Both the position numbers and the translations under genes were made by a program. DNA of 50,770 nt, from assembly GCA_041661865.1 (NCBI GenBank), contig JBAZTO010000029.1, positions 1-50,770 of the forward strand, read 5' to 3'. The stretch is from JBAZTO01 sp041661865 (lineage in GTDB: Bacteria > Planctomycetota > Phycisphaerae > SM23-33). Under the pieces are notes generated by a model that was given only the letters and a program-made list of their open reading frames with translations, did not search any database and was not told the DNA's origin. Position 1 is the stretch's first letter. Every line of letters starts with the position of its first letter. Positions 16,325 to 24,714 of this stretch are shown one piece after another.

Positions 16325-17929
16325 TCAGTGTGTCGTCGAGACCTTCTCAAGGAACCGACGCCATCCGGGCCGCTTGGCCCCGTCATCGCCCTGGCCGCCC
16401 GGGTCCGGACCCGCATGTCCGAGCCTCTTGAGCATCTCCTGCAAGGCCGGATAATTGTCGGCGTTCTCGGGCGTTGCCTCCTCTGGCTTGTGGCCGCCGC
16501 TGTCATCGATGGCCCAGATCAGGCCGCCCGCTTCGGGCGTTGACGGCTCTGTCGGCTTAGTCGGGCCGGCGGGCGCGGGCTGGGCCGGGGCCTCCGCCAC
16601 GACCTCCACGGCCACCTCCGGAGCGGACGCCTCCGCCTGCGCCGGTACTTCCGGCGCCGTCAGGATGTCCAGCACGCTGGGCCTGGCCGCTTCGGGCGCT
16701 GCGGCGACAACATCGTCACTTGTCTGCGCCGCGACCTCCACCGCCGCCGGGGTTGGCTCAGCCGGCGTATTGGGCGACAGATCTGCCTCGCGGATACGCT
16801 TGATAACCTCATCCAACGCCGTGTGCAGGCCGGAACCTGCTTGAGGTGTCGCGGCGGGACAATCCCACTGGCTATCGGGCTCCAGTTCCGCCTCGCTTAC
16901 CTGCGGCTGGGTGGGCTGTGCCACTGGAGCTTCCGCCGGCACGGATGCCGCGGGCTCGGCCGCCACTTGCGCCTGGGGCGATGCTTCCGCAGCCACAGCC
17001 GAGATCTGCTCGTCGACCGCTGCCGCCTCTGGCGCGGGCATCTCCACCGCGGCAGCGTCGTCTTCCTCGTCGGGCGAGGCCTTCTTTGCCGTCTTGTGGA
17101 GCATGGGCGCGATCTGTTTCCAGTAGTCGGCGTTGAGGTCACGCGCGGCCGCGGCGGTGACTGTCCCGGCCTCAAGGGCCGCCTGACGCGCCTCGTCCAG
17201 AGCGATGACCTCGCGGGCCAGCGAACGGTAATCCTCGGCCGCGTGAGAGTCGGGGGCGTAGCCCAGAATGCTCATGCCGGTGGCCGGGCACTCGCGTATG
17301 CGGACGTTCTCGCGGATGACGGTCTGGAAGACCTTGCCCGGCAAGGCCCGGCGAAGCTCCTCCAGCACCATTCGGCTCAGGCGGGTGCGATGGTCGTAGC
17401 GGCAGGCCACCACCCCGGCCAACTCGATGGCGTGCCCGAAGCCCTCGCGAATGTCGTCCAGCGTCGTCAGCAGGATCTTCAAACCGTCCAACGCCAAGAT
17501 CGAAGTCTCCACCGGCACCAGCGCCTGTGTGGCCGCCAGCAGGGCGTTGCCGATCAGGCGGTTGCCCAGGCTGGGCGGGCAGTCGATGAGGATGTAATCG
17601 AAAAGGGTCATCTCCCCCAGCAACTTGCGAAGCTGGCCGCCCTGGGTCGGGCGGAGGTCGTGGGCGACGGCGTCCAGCTTGCCGTGACCCGGCGCCAGCG
17701 AGACGTTCCGCATCACCTCGGCGATCGGCTCCAGGCCCGTGCCTCGCCACAACGCGTCGGCGAAGCGGCTGTCCTCCTGCACGCCCAGCCACCGCGACGA
17801 GGCGGCCTGGCCATCCAGGTCCACCAATAACACCTTCTTGCCCGCCTCGCCCAGGGCCGCTGAGAGATTCACCGTCGTGGTGGTCTTGCCCGTGCCACCT
17901 TTTTCGTTGACGATCGCAATCGTGTGCAT
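16325..17929 (-). CDS. ParA-family ATPase with long acidic Pro/Ala-rich tail
   Basis: Residues 1-255 form a ParA/Soj-type deviant Walker ATPase: KGGTGKTTTTVNL (10-22, with the signature Lys), LLVDLDGQAASS, YILIDCPPSLGNRLIGNALL and ACRYDHRTRLSRMVLEEL. Such proteins position DNA or cell machinery by ATP-dependent dimer cycling. Residues 270-510 are a low-complexity region of Pro, Ala, Glu and Val with recurrent PAEAP/APEVA-like motifs, unusual for a 250-300 residue family. The C-terminal 30 residues (LPEMLKRLGHAGP-like) look ordered again. No parB or parS-like site is adjacent. Instead a membrane protein follows, so positioning of a membrane apparatus is as likely as chromosome segregation. Confidence is high for the ATPase, low for the role. 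Confidence 0.88.
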   Translation of the reverse strand: MHTIAIVNEKGGTGKTTTTVNLSAALGEAGKKVLLVDLDGQAASSRWLGVQEDSRFADALWRGTGLEPIAEVMRNVSLAPGHGKLDAVAHDLRPTQGGQLRKLLGEMTLFDYILIDCPPSLGNRLIGNALLAATQALVPVETSILALDGLKILLTTLDDIREGFGHAIELAGVVACRYDHRTRLSRMVLEELRRALPGKVFQTVIRENVRIRECPATGMSILGYAPDSHAAEDYRSLAREVIALDEARQAALEAGTVTAAAARDLNADYWKQIAPMLHKTAKKASPDEEDDAAAVEMPAPEAAAVDEQISAVAAEASPQAQVAAEPAASVPAEAPVAQPTQPQVSEAELEPDSQWDCPAATPQAGSGLHTALDEVIKRIREADLSPNTPAEPTPAAVEVAAQTSDDVVAAAPEAARPSVLDILTAPEVPAQAEASAPEVAVEVVAEAPAQPAPAGPTKPTEPSTPEAGGLIWAIDDSGGHKPEEATPENADNYPALQEMLKRLGHAGPDPGGQGDDGAKRPGWRRFLEKVSTTH

Positions 17930-18311
17930 CCTTTACTCCATCCGCTAGCTTCCGCGGTATTGCCCAGGCGTCCAGGCTCCGGGGACGCACCACGGCCGCA
18001 TGCCCGGAAGCCCTGCCTTTGGAACCCTACGATACGGAACGACCCCCGACAAAATGGGCGAAGCAGGTGGATTGATCCGGCGGCAGGGGGAAAGTCCTAA
18101 CGACTTTTGGTTGCTTGGGATAACGAGCGGCTTCAAGGCCCGGAAGGTTTTCACCGTGTCCGCATCGGCGACGATCGCATGGCCTATCTCATAGAGGATC
18201 GCGTGCTGCATGGTGAGTGACACACAAATAGTTGTTGCCGACGAGGTTGCGGGGCGCTAGCATGAGCGGGTGCAATGGTTAAGGCTCATTCAAAGAAAGG
18301 AACGGTTGATC
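17930..18311. other. Intergenic, no supported gene
   Basis: A minus-strand frame at 17945-18223 (92 codons) has no ribosome site and no recognisable domain, and I do not call it. The divergent promoters of parA and the 18312 lipoprotein should lie here, but I see no clear -35/-10 pair. Confidence 0.45.
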
Positions 18312-18722
18312 ATGGGAACAATTGGCAAGGCGATGTTGGTGTTGATCGTTGCGACGACGTTGGCCACCGTGGGATGCTCCAAGCGAATGGACGTCACCAT
18401 CATGAACCACACCGACGCCCCCCTGACCGTGGCCGTGACGGTCCCCGACGGGACGGTGCCGATGGGCACGGTCGGCGCGGGCGGCAGGCTGTCGCAGGTC
18501 GTGAAGATCCCGATGGCGGATCTGCCGGCCACCTGCTCCATGTCGGCCGGACAGGAGAGGCAATCCTTCACTGTCACCGAGGACACGCAGGAACGGCTGT
18601 GGTTCCACATCAGCAAGAAGGGCAGCCTTTCGGGCCCCTACAACAAGGGCGATGTGTACACCGATCAGGATGTGACCAGCGAGATCAAGGCGCGTGTCAG
18701 CCAGGATACGATCGTCGAATAG
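18312..18722 (+). CDS. Small putative lipoprotein
   Basis: A 136-residue protein with an N-terminal hydrophobic segment (AMLVLIVATTLATV) ending at a lipobox-like TVGC (Cys22), followed by SKRMDVTIMNHTDAPLTVAV. The mature part is predicted beta-rich and short, possibly an immunoglobulin-like sandwich (MNHTDAPLTVAVTV and GRLSQVVKIPMADL strands). I recognise no family. The start at 18312 is chosen because the signal peptide begins there; AAAGGAAC lies about 12 bases upstream. The gene is isolated between divergent and convergent neighbours, so there is no context for function. Confidence 0.65.
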   Translation: MGTIGKAMLVLIVATTLATVGCSKRMDVTIMNHTDAPLTVAVTVPDGTVPMGTVGAGGRLSQVVKIPMADLPATCSMSAGQERQSFTVTEDTQERLWFHISKKGSLSGPYNKGDVYTDQDVTSEIKARVSQDTIVE

Positions 18723-18777
18723 TGCTGCCAGTGGTGCTGCCGGAACTGGCGTGAGCGGGCGGCGCTGAGGGCGAGCC

Positions 18778-19740
18778 TCAGCCCGTCAGCATCGCGTGCA
18801 GGGCCGGCAGCGTGGCGCGGTGGTCGCCGCGGATGTAGAAGCTTCTGCCGCCGTCGGCCACCGTGCGGACCAGGACCGTCTTGAATGGCCTGTAGTAGTA
18901 CTCGGGCTGGTCCTTGGGCGCTTCGCGGTGCAGGTCGCCGTCCAGGTGCACCAGGTCAAAGACCGCCGAGGTGAAGTGGCGGATCTCCCTGCCCTGCTGT
19001 GACGCGACGTTGCGGGCCATGGACAGCGCCTTGAGGTAGACTTCCGGGCCCATGACGGCGGTGCCGTAGCAGAGAAACACGCCGCCTTCGAGGTTCTCAA
19101 CGACCTTGCTGAAGATCAGGAAGTCGCGATAGCTGGCCGCGCCGATGGCGGCGCCGTCGAAGTTGGGATGCTCGGCCAGGATGTCATAGCCGACGCTCAC
19201 GTGCACGGTGGCCGGCACGCCCGCTTCGTAGGCCGCGGCGAAGATGGAGATGTCCTTGTGCGGCAGGGTACTGGCCGAGACGGCCTTGCCCAGCGCCTCG
19301 CCGTATCCCAAGCCCTCCGCGTTGCCCGCGGCGACGATGTCGTTAACCTGCGACGATTCCTTCCACAGGCCGAACTGGCCTTCCCGGATGTACTTGCCCA
19401 CCGCCTCGGACGTCGCGCCGATGCTGGCCAGTTCGTAATCATGCACCGAGCAGGCGCCGTTCATGCCCACCACCGACACCAGGCCGCGGCGGATCAGGTC
19501 GATCACATAGCGGCTGAGGCCCTGCTTGATGACGTGAGCGCCCATGAGCAGGACGACGGCGGCGCCCTTGCGGCGGGCCGAAAGGATCGCCTCAGCCAGG
19601 GGCGGCAAGTCGCCGTGCTCGAAACTCATGGGGCGCTGGCCGAGTTCCAGAAGCGAGGAATGGTCCACCAGGTGCTCGCGTCGGGAAAGCGGAAGAACCC
19701 GCAAGCGGCTGCGGTCGAAGCTAGGATATTTACTGGCCAC
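18778..19740 (-). CDS. Conserved enzyme-like protein of unknown function
   Basis: A 320-residue soluble alpha/beta protein. Motifs that look conserved include LLMGAHVIKQGLSRYVIDLI, VGMNGACSVHDYELASIGAT, PHKDISIFAAAYEAGVPATV, HPNFDGAAIGAASYRDFL, NLEGGVFLCYGTAVMGPEV and VRTVADGGRSFYIRGDH. The gly-rich turns suggest a Rossmann-like or nucleotide-binding fold. I have seen similar proteins loosely labelled deoxyhypusine-synthase-like, but the characteristic lysine and NAD motifs of that enzyme are not evident, so I give no function. The start is GTG at 19740 with GGAGA 8 bases upstream; the open frame continues upstream in unlike sequence. It is monocistronic and convergent with the 18312 lipoprotein gene. 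Confidence 0.7.
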   Translation of the reverse strand: MASKYPSFDRSRLRVLPLSRREHLVDHSSLLELGQRPMSFEHGDLPPLAEAILSARRKGAAVVLLMGAHVIKQGLSRYVIDLIRRGLVSVVGMNGACSVHDYELASIGATSEAVGKYIREGQFGLWKESSQVNDIVAAGNAEGLGYGEALGKAVSASTLPHKDISIFAAAYEAGVPATVHVSVGYDILAEHPNFDGAAIGAASYRDFLIFSKVVENLEGGVFLCYGTAVMGPEVYLKALSMARNVASQQGREIRHFTSAVFDLVHLDGDLHREAPKDQPEYYYRPFKTVLVRTVADGGRSFYIRGDHRATLPALHAMLTG

Positions 19741-19983
19741 GAGGCGTGTCTCCTGTGTTGGGTGCGGCTTGGCGGCGCAGAGAATATCCGCCGCCGCCGC
19801 TTTCGTCCATAGATCGTTTGGGCTGGAGGGGGCGCAATCTTTGCAATAAGCGCATGACCTGGGCGTTGGGCCATGCATAAACGTGACGAAAACTCGGCCG
19901 CCGGAATTCTGCCTGGAGGCGGCTGAGGTCAAAAAAAACAGACAAATCAGGCAGGCAAAACCATGCGTGAAAGGGATGAGCAC

Positions 19984-20769
19984 ATGAACAAGAACATGCT
20001 ACTGACGTTGGTGGCCGTCCTGTCGATCGCGGCGGTGACGACCTCGGCCCTGGCGGCCGGCAAGGAATGCGCGACCAGCAAGGAGTGCAAGGCCGGCAAG
20101 GACAACCCTCCCGGGGAGATGCAGGAAGGCCGGGCGGATGCGGTCATCAAGGACCTGGGCATTACCGACGCCAACAAGGAAGCGCAGATCCGCCAGATCT
20201 TCCAGACCCACCGCCAGGCCATGGACAACTGGATGAAGGAAAATGGCGCCAAGGGCAAGGATCTGCGCGAGCAAATGGCCAAGGCCCGCGAGGCCAAGGA
20301 CGAAGCCAAGATCAAGGAACTCCAGCCCCAGCTCAAGACGCTGATGCAGTCCCGCATGCAGTTGCACAAGGACTTGATGAAGCAACTGGAGGGCGCCCTC
20401 AGCCCCGAGCAGATGGACAAGCTTCGCGAAAACATGGGCGAGAACGCCATGCCGCGGATTCGGGGGATCCTGAGAGACAAGGAACTGAACCTGACCGACG
20501 AGCAACAGGCCAAGATCAAGGAGACTCTCAAGGCCGCCCGCGACAAGGCCGAGGCCAGCGATGACATGATGGAGAAGGACAAGATCTACCGCGACGCCCA
20601 TACGGACATCGTCAAGAACATTCTCACCGACGAGCAGCGGGCCAAGCTGCATGAAATGAGGAAGGAACATGGCGGCCCTGGAAGTGACAGCAAGCCGGCC
20701 TGGGGACACAGGGAGCATAAAGGCCACAAGACTCCCACCACGGCTCCCACCACGGCTCCCACCAAGTAA
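19984..20769 (+). CDS. Periplasmic CpxP/Spy-like helical protein
   Basis: A 261-residue exported protein. The signal peptide is MNKNMLLTLVAVLSIAAVTT up to about ALAA (24). The mature part is almost entirely charged helices with two LTxxQ-like repeats: LSPEQMDKLRENM near 137-149 and LTDEQQAKIKETL near 167-179, then LTDEQRAKLHEMR near 214-226. The Spy/CpxP/ZraP family uses this motif for periplasmic chaperone or metal-sensor roles. The C-terminus ends in a short TTAPTTAPTK repeat. There is a Cys-containing KECATSKECK segment after the cleavage site. AGGGATGAG precedes the ATG. The gene is single, with a strong terminator at 20812-20850. Confidence 0.72.
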   Translation: MNKNMLLTLVAVLSIAAVTTSALAAGKECATSKECKAGKDNPPGEMQEGRADAVIKDLGITDANKEAQIRQIFQTHRQAMDNWMKENGAKGKDLREQMAKAREAKDEAKIKELQPQLKTLMQSRMQLHKDLMKQLEGALSPEQMDKLRENMGENAMPRIRGILRDKELNLTDEQQAKIKETLKAARDKAEASDDMMEKDKIYRDAHTDIVKNILTDEQRAKLHEMRKEHGGPGSDSKPAWGHREHKGHKTPTTAPTTAPTK

Positions 20770-20811
20770 ATCCGCTCCGCGACATTGAGTCGCGAAAGAA
20801 GTTTCACACGA

Positions 20812-20850
20812 CCCTGTCGGAGGTTTATCCTCCGGCAGGGCGTTTTATTT
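20812..20850 (+). terminator. Intrinsic terminator after the CpxP/Spy-like gene
   Basis: CCCTGTCGGAGG (20812-20823) pairs with CCTCCGGCAGGG (20829-20840), with one G-U pair. The loop is TTTAT and the tail CGTTTTATTT follows. Confidence 0.85.
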
Positions 20851-20874
20851 GGTTCATGGCCCCTTTCCGGGGGT

Positions 20875-21090
20875 CCGTTGTCGAATGACGAATTCCGAAG
20901 CTCGAATGTCGAAACAATGACGAATACTCAAATGACGAAAAAAACACCACTTCGCCCGCCGACGATAGGACGTTGCGGAGCTTGGCGCCGCCCGTGTTGC
21001 GCCCCGTTCCTGGGTCAAAACGGCCTGCTGCCGTATTCGAGTTTCGGAATTGATTCGTCATTCGGGTTTCGTCATTTGTCATTGGGCTTG
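20875..21090. repeat. Inverted repeat element with TGACGAAT-type arms
   Basis: Left arm sequences such as TCGAATGACGAATTCCGAAG (from about 20880) and their partners TTTCGGAATTGATTCGTCATTC (about 21042-21063) are imperfect inverted copies around a GC-rich centre. ATGACGAA units repeat within both arms. This is a dispersed non-coding element of about 200 bp. Confidence 0.6.
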
Positions 21091-21099
21091 CTTTCCCCC

Positions 21100-21879
21100 C
21101 TATTCCGCCAGGCCGAAGAACCTTCGCGCGTTGGCGGTGGTCGATTCAGCCAGGGCTTCGGGCGAGGTGTGGCGCGCGTCGGCCAGGCATCGCGCGACGT
21201 GCATCACGTGGGCAGGCTGATTGGTCTTGATCTTGCGGACCGGCTCGGGGGACAGGTAGGGCGAGTCGGTCTCGACCAGCAGGCGGTCTTCCGGCACCGC
21301 CGTTGCGGAGCGGCGAACCTCGCCGGCGCCGGCGAAGGTCGCTATCCCGGAGAAGCTGATCGTCGCGCCCAGGTCCAGCGCCGCCCGCGCGTGCTCCGGC
21401 CCCTCGGTGAAGGAATGAAAGACGACGCGGCCGCCGTCGATCCGCGAGTCCCGGATGATCGCCAGCGTGTCGGCGAAGGCCTCGCGCGTGTGGATCACGA
21501 CGGGCTTGCCCAGTCGCCGGGCCAGTTCCAACTGTTCGGCAAAGACGCGGTGCTGGTCGGGCGGCGGGGAGAAGTTGTAGTGGTAGTCCAGGCCACACTC
21601 GCCGAGGGCGACGCAGCGGGCCTCGCCGGCCAGCGATTCCAATTGTGCCAGGTAATCCGCGGCGGCGTCCTTGGCGTCGTGCGGGTGCAGGCCGGCCAGG
21701 AAGTACACGCCGTCAAACCGCGCCGCCAGGTCGCGCGCCTGGTGCGACTCTTCCAGGTTGCCCACGGCACAGATCACCGTGGCCACCCCGACCTCCGCCG
21801 CCCGCGCCAGCACCCCGGCTGTGTCAGCCGCCAGCCGAGGATGACAAAGGTGACAATGGGTGTCGATCAACTTGAGCAT
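21100..21879 (-). CDS. tatD: TatD-family metal-dependent hydrolase
   Basis: A 259-residue TIM-barrel metallohydrolase. TatD proteins are metal-dependent DNases (3'-5' exonuclease activity reported in bacteria). Metal ligands are visible: DTHCHL at 5-10, the Glu in GECGLDYHYN, His in VVIHTREAF, His in VFHSFTEG, and Asp in VETDSPYLSPEP. The start at 21879 (MLKLIDTHCHL) is where the family begins; no Shine-Dalgarno is seen. Residues about 29-85 are duplicated almost exactly at 1-172 of this window. The gene stands between two repeat-rich intergenic regions. Confidence 0.93.
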   Translation of the reverse strand: MLKLIDTHCHLCHPRLAADTAGVLARAAEVGVATVICAVGNLEESHQARDLAARFDGVYFLAGLHPHDAKDAAADYLAQLESLAGEARCVALGECGLDYHYNFSPPPDQHRVFAEQLELARRLGKPVVIHTREAFADTLAIIRDSRIDGGRVVFHSFTEGPEHARAALDLGATISFSGIATFAGAGEVRRSATAVPEDRLLVETDSPYLSPEPVRKIKTNQPAHVMHVARCLADARHTSPEALAESTTANARRFFGLAE

Positions 21880-22068
21880 GAGCAAATGGTAGCACAACGG
21901 CCCGTCTGCCGGTAGGCAGGTCTCGCCTGTGTCCATCGGCCGGCGGCGTGGCGAGCGTTCGATTGGGCGCCGCCCCCAAGTATTCCTGGTTCTTGCCCGC
22001 CAGGCCGGGCCAAAGCGTCACCCCCGTCGCCTCGGCGTGAACGTTCACCGTGTGCGACCCGAAGGCCT

Positions 22069-22172
22069 GTAGGTCGTGCATACCCGCACGAGGGTTGTGG
22101 TAGCACAGGCGTCCCGCCTGTGGCTGTCCTGACACGAAAGTGTTCCGCGTGCTGGTAAGCACGCCCTACCGC
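22069..22172. repeat. Composite palindrome with a palindrome inserted inside
   Basis: GTAGGTCGTGCATAC...GCACGAGGGTT and TTCCGCGTGCTGGTAAGCAC..., adjacent at 8920-8980, are here separated by about 46 bp. That insert contains CACAGGCG-TCC-CGCCTGTG, the palindrome also seen at 641-659. The rest of 21880-22304 contains no gene that I can support. Confidence 0.75.
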
Positions 22173-22304
22173 TGGAACAGCAACGCCTCATCACGCCGCC
22201 GCGCGTCTCGTTACAACTATCGCATTCGTGGTCGCAAACCTTCCTTCGGCAGGCAGGCGCCGCGGCACCCGCCCGACAGTAGGCCGCGGCCGGGATATCG
22301 GTCG

Positions 22305-22613
22305 CTACGTTGGCAAAGTAATGCGTTTGTTGGCGGAGCGCTCGGTATTGGGGCGATACAGCAGCGCGGTGTGGCCGATCGCGCCGGCCAGGGCGGCGCC
22401 GGTGGCGGCTGAAAGGGCCTCGGCCGCCTCGTCCCGCTCGGATGCGTCCTGAACGTGCAGGCGGACCTTGATCAACTCGTGCTGATCCAGCAGGCGGCCC
22501 AGCGTCGCGACGACCGCCTCGCTGAGCCCTTCCTTGCCGATGACCGACATGGCTGAAAGGTGCTGGCCCAGCGAGCGAAGATAACGTTTCTGTTTGCCCG
22601 TCAGTTCCGACAT
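22305..22613 (-). CDS. yhbY: YhbY-type CRM-domain RNA-binding protein
   Basis: A 102-residue single CRM domain protein. The family binds pre-ribosomal particles of the large subunit and is thought to assist ribosome assembly. The fold signature is clear: LTGKQKRYLRSLGQHLSAMS, then VIGKEGLSEAVV (the G-x-x-G type loop), LDQHELIKVRL, and the C-terminal LAGAIGHTALLYRPN. Length and start are standard; AGGAAG lies about 6 bases ahead of the ATG. It sits between tatD and the phosphatase gene, all on the minus strand, but separated by repeat-containing gaps. Confidence 0.92.
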   Translation of the reverse strand: MSELTGKQKRYLRSLGQHLSAMSVIGKEGLSEAVVATLGRLLDQHELIKVRLHVQDASERDEAAEALSAATGAALAGAIGHTALLYRPNTERSANKRITLPT

Positions 22614-22713
22614 AGCGACTTCCTAAACTTTTCGTTGTCCCCGCCCGCCTGCGATTGCATCGAATTCTTGGTCCCTATTCCCTGGTCCCTATTCCCTGTT
22701 TTCTGGTCCTGTT

Positions 22714-23562
22714 CTATTCCAACGCCACCAGCGGAATGGCGGACATCACAACGGTCTGGGCGTCCAACGCCTGATCGCTGGTAAAGTGCAGCAGGCAGCC
22801 ATGCTCGTGGTCGCTGGCCAGGGTGACGGCCCTGGCGGCGATGGCCTCGCACCCGGCGGCGGTGTGGCGATGGCCGAGAACGAAGAAGTTCACGCCCAGT
22901 TCGGCGGCCAGGGAATCGAGTTGGGCATCGCTCTGCCCCCGGCCCCACAGCCACTCATACAGCGGGCAGCCCCGGCCAAAGTCCGTGGGCGCGTACGGGC
23001 GCGAGAGGATTTCCGTCCCGGCCAGTTCCATGCGCGAGGGCGACGGCAGCGAATGGGCCATGAACGTGCCGCCGGGCGTTCGCGCCGCCAGCGGCATGGA
23101 CAGGAGAAAATCACTGATGGCGGGGAGGATTTCCTCGGCCTGGTCTTCAAAGGCGAACCGAACGCCCGCCACGAAGGCCTCGCAGACATTTCGGCCGTCC
23201 TTGGCGATCTCGTTGCCGCTGATCTGGGCCAGGTCGTGATTGCCCATGAGGAAGATAACCCGCTCGGGATCGGCGACCTTGGCCCTGGCCGACCGCAGCA
23301 GCAGTTCGACGCTGCGATCCTGGCCGGACTCGGCGTCCAGCGGCCCGTGGATGAGTTCCTGGAGGATGATCCGCCGCGGCAGTTTGGAGGGCTTGTCCAG
23401 GCAGCCCAGCACCTTGCCCAGGGCGGAACGGTTGCCGTGAATGTCGCCGCTGACGACGACGTCGGCGCCGGGTTCGATGTGGACGACGTTGCCCTGCCGA
23501 CGGCCATCCTTATTATTAAGTTCGGCCGCCTGGCGGAAGATGTCGGCAACGGGGCTGGCCAC
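22714..23562 (-). CDS. Calcineurin-like metallophosphoesterase (PPP-like)
   Basis: A 282-residue predicted phosphatase. Metal-binding motifs are GDIHGN (39-44), GNHD (107-110) and GHRHTA near the C-terminus. The usual second motif GDxxDRG is not present in the expected place, where the sequence reads LQELIHGPLDAESG; one bridging metal ligand may be altered. The start is GTG at 23562. The gene begins 8 bp after the stop of the protein kinase gene on the same strand, so the two are almost surely cotranscribed and may form a kinase/phosphatase switch acting on the same targets. Cytosolic, no signal peptide. Substrates unknown. Confidence 0.85.
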   Translation of the reverse strand: MASPVADIFRQAAELNNKDGRRQGNVVHIEPGADVVVSGDIHGNRSALGKVLGCLDKPSKLPRRIILQELIHGPLDAESGQDRSVELLLRSARAKVADPERVIFLMGNHDLAQISGNEIAKDGRNVCEAFVAGVRFAFEDQAEEILPAISDFLLSMPLAARTPGGTFMAHSLPSPSRMELAGTEILSRPYAPTDFGRGCPLYEWLWGRGQSDAQLDSLAAELGVNFFVLGHRHTAAGCEAIAARAVTLASDHEHGCLLHFTSDQALDAQTVVMSAIPLVALE

Positions 23563-23570
23563 GGGGCTTC

Positions 23571-24410
23571 TTAGCCTTCCTTGAGCGTGTGGGCGATCAG
23601 GTCCAATCGCGAAACCACATCGGCCATCGTGGATGGACGCTGGTTGGGGTTGATCTTGAGGCAGTCCGTCACCAGCCGGCTGAGAGGCAGCGGAATCTCG
23701 GGGTTGACCTGCTCAGGCGGCGTGATCGCCAGGTCAGTCATCAGCGACAGGCCCGAGCCTTTCTTGGGCAGGACCGTGGGGATGGCCTTGCCCGTCAACG
23801 TCCAGTACAGCGAGGCGGCGTAGTTGAACACGTCGGTCCGCGCGTCCAGCGGGCGGCGGTAGACCTGCTCGGGCGCGATGAAGTCGGGCGTGCCCTGGAT
23901 TCGCTCCTTGGTCGTGCCGATGGGGCAGCTTTGGCCCAGGTCGATGATCTTGACCTTGCCCTTGCCGTTGACCAGGATGTTGTTGGGCTTCATGTCCGCG
24001 TGGACAAAACCGCGGGAGTTGATGTACGCCAGCGCACTGGCCACTTCCTGGAAGATCCGAATCACTTCCGGGATCGCCGTCGGGCGGGCGCTTTGAACCG
24101 TGTTGCCGTCGCACAGTTCCATCACCAGGTGTACTTCGCGAATGCGCAGCCATTCCTTGACGCGGCGAAGGTGGTATATCTTGCGGATGTTGGGGGCGTC
24201 CAGTTGCGAGGCGACCTCGTACTCATTGATCGCCTGCTCGATGAACCGCATGTCGGCGGCTTGCTTTTTCAGGACGCGTTTGAGCGCAAACTGTTCGTTG
24301 CTTTGGCGGTCGCGCACCTGCCAAATAGTACTGCGAGCCCCGCTACCAAGGTATTGGACAACTTGATAGCCAGGCACCTCCAGCGTCTGTGGGGTGCTCA
24401 TATTGCTCAT
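23571..24410 (-). CDS. Hanks-type Ser/Thr protein kinase, soluble
   Basis: A 279-residue protein consisting almost only of the kinase domain. The glycine loop is LGSGARSTIW (21-30), the ATP-binding Lys is 44 (FALKRV), the catalytic loop is HADMKPNN (137-144, HAD replacing HRD), and the metal-binding loop is DLG (157-159, replacing DFG). GTPDFIAPEQV marks the activation/P+1 region. Catalytic Asp139 and metal Asp157 are kept, so activity is plausible. Unlike the common PknB architecture there is no membrane helix or extracellular sensor. The start at 24410 (MSNMS) is chosen over a GTG 15 codons upstream. It is followed closely by a phosphoesterase, suggesting reversible Ser/Thr phosphorylation control. 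Confidence 0.9.
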   Translation of the reverse strand: MSNMSTPQTLEVPGYQVVQYLGSGARSTIWQVRDRQSNEQFALKRVLKKQAADMRFIEQAINEYEVASQLDAPNIRKIYHLRRVKEWLRIREVHLVMELCDGNTVQSARPTAIPEVIRIFQEVASALAYINSRGFVHADMKPNNILVNGKGKVKIIDLGQSCPIGTTKERIQGTPDFIAPEQVYRRPLDARTDVFNYAASLYWTLTGKAIPTVLPKKGSGLSLMTDLAITPPEQVNPEIPLPLSRLVTDCLKINPNQRPSTMADVVSRLDLIAHTLKEG

Positions 24411-24714
24411 GTTAGGCTTTTTGGATGAAGTATCGATGAAACCTATGGATGGCACGATTCTAGCAACCTTCTTGCTGGAGGTTTAGGGAAAAAACAACTT
24501 TTCTTGGTATCCCTGCCACGGACATATCGACCGCCCCGAGAGATAACTTTTCCAAAAAAGTAAGCTCTTACGTTTGTGACGGCTGCCCCCTATAATCCCG
24601 TCTTGGCCTTAAGACCCGTTGCCGGAACCGGTTCCCTTCGCTCGCGGAGGCTGCTGCCTCGCCTGGCGGACCCGGCATTGTTCCGATTGTCGGCAACGGC
24701 CCACAAGGACCGTC

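Noticed and set aside
17945..18223. 92-codon minus-strand frame upstream of parA
   Set aside because: No ribosome site or domain; cannot be told from chance.
18778..19740. Deoxyhypusine synthase
   Set aside because: The NAD-site and catalytic-lysine motifs of that enzyme are not evident; only a vague resemblance.
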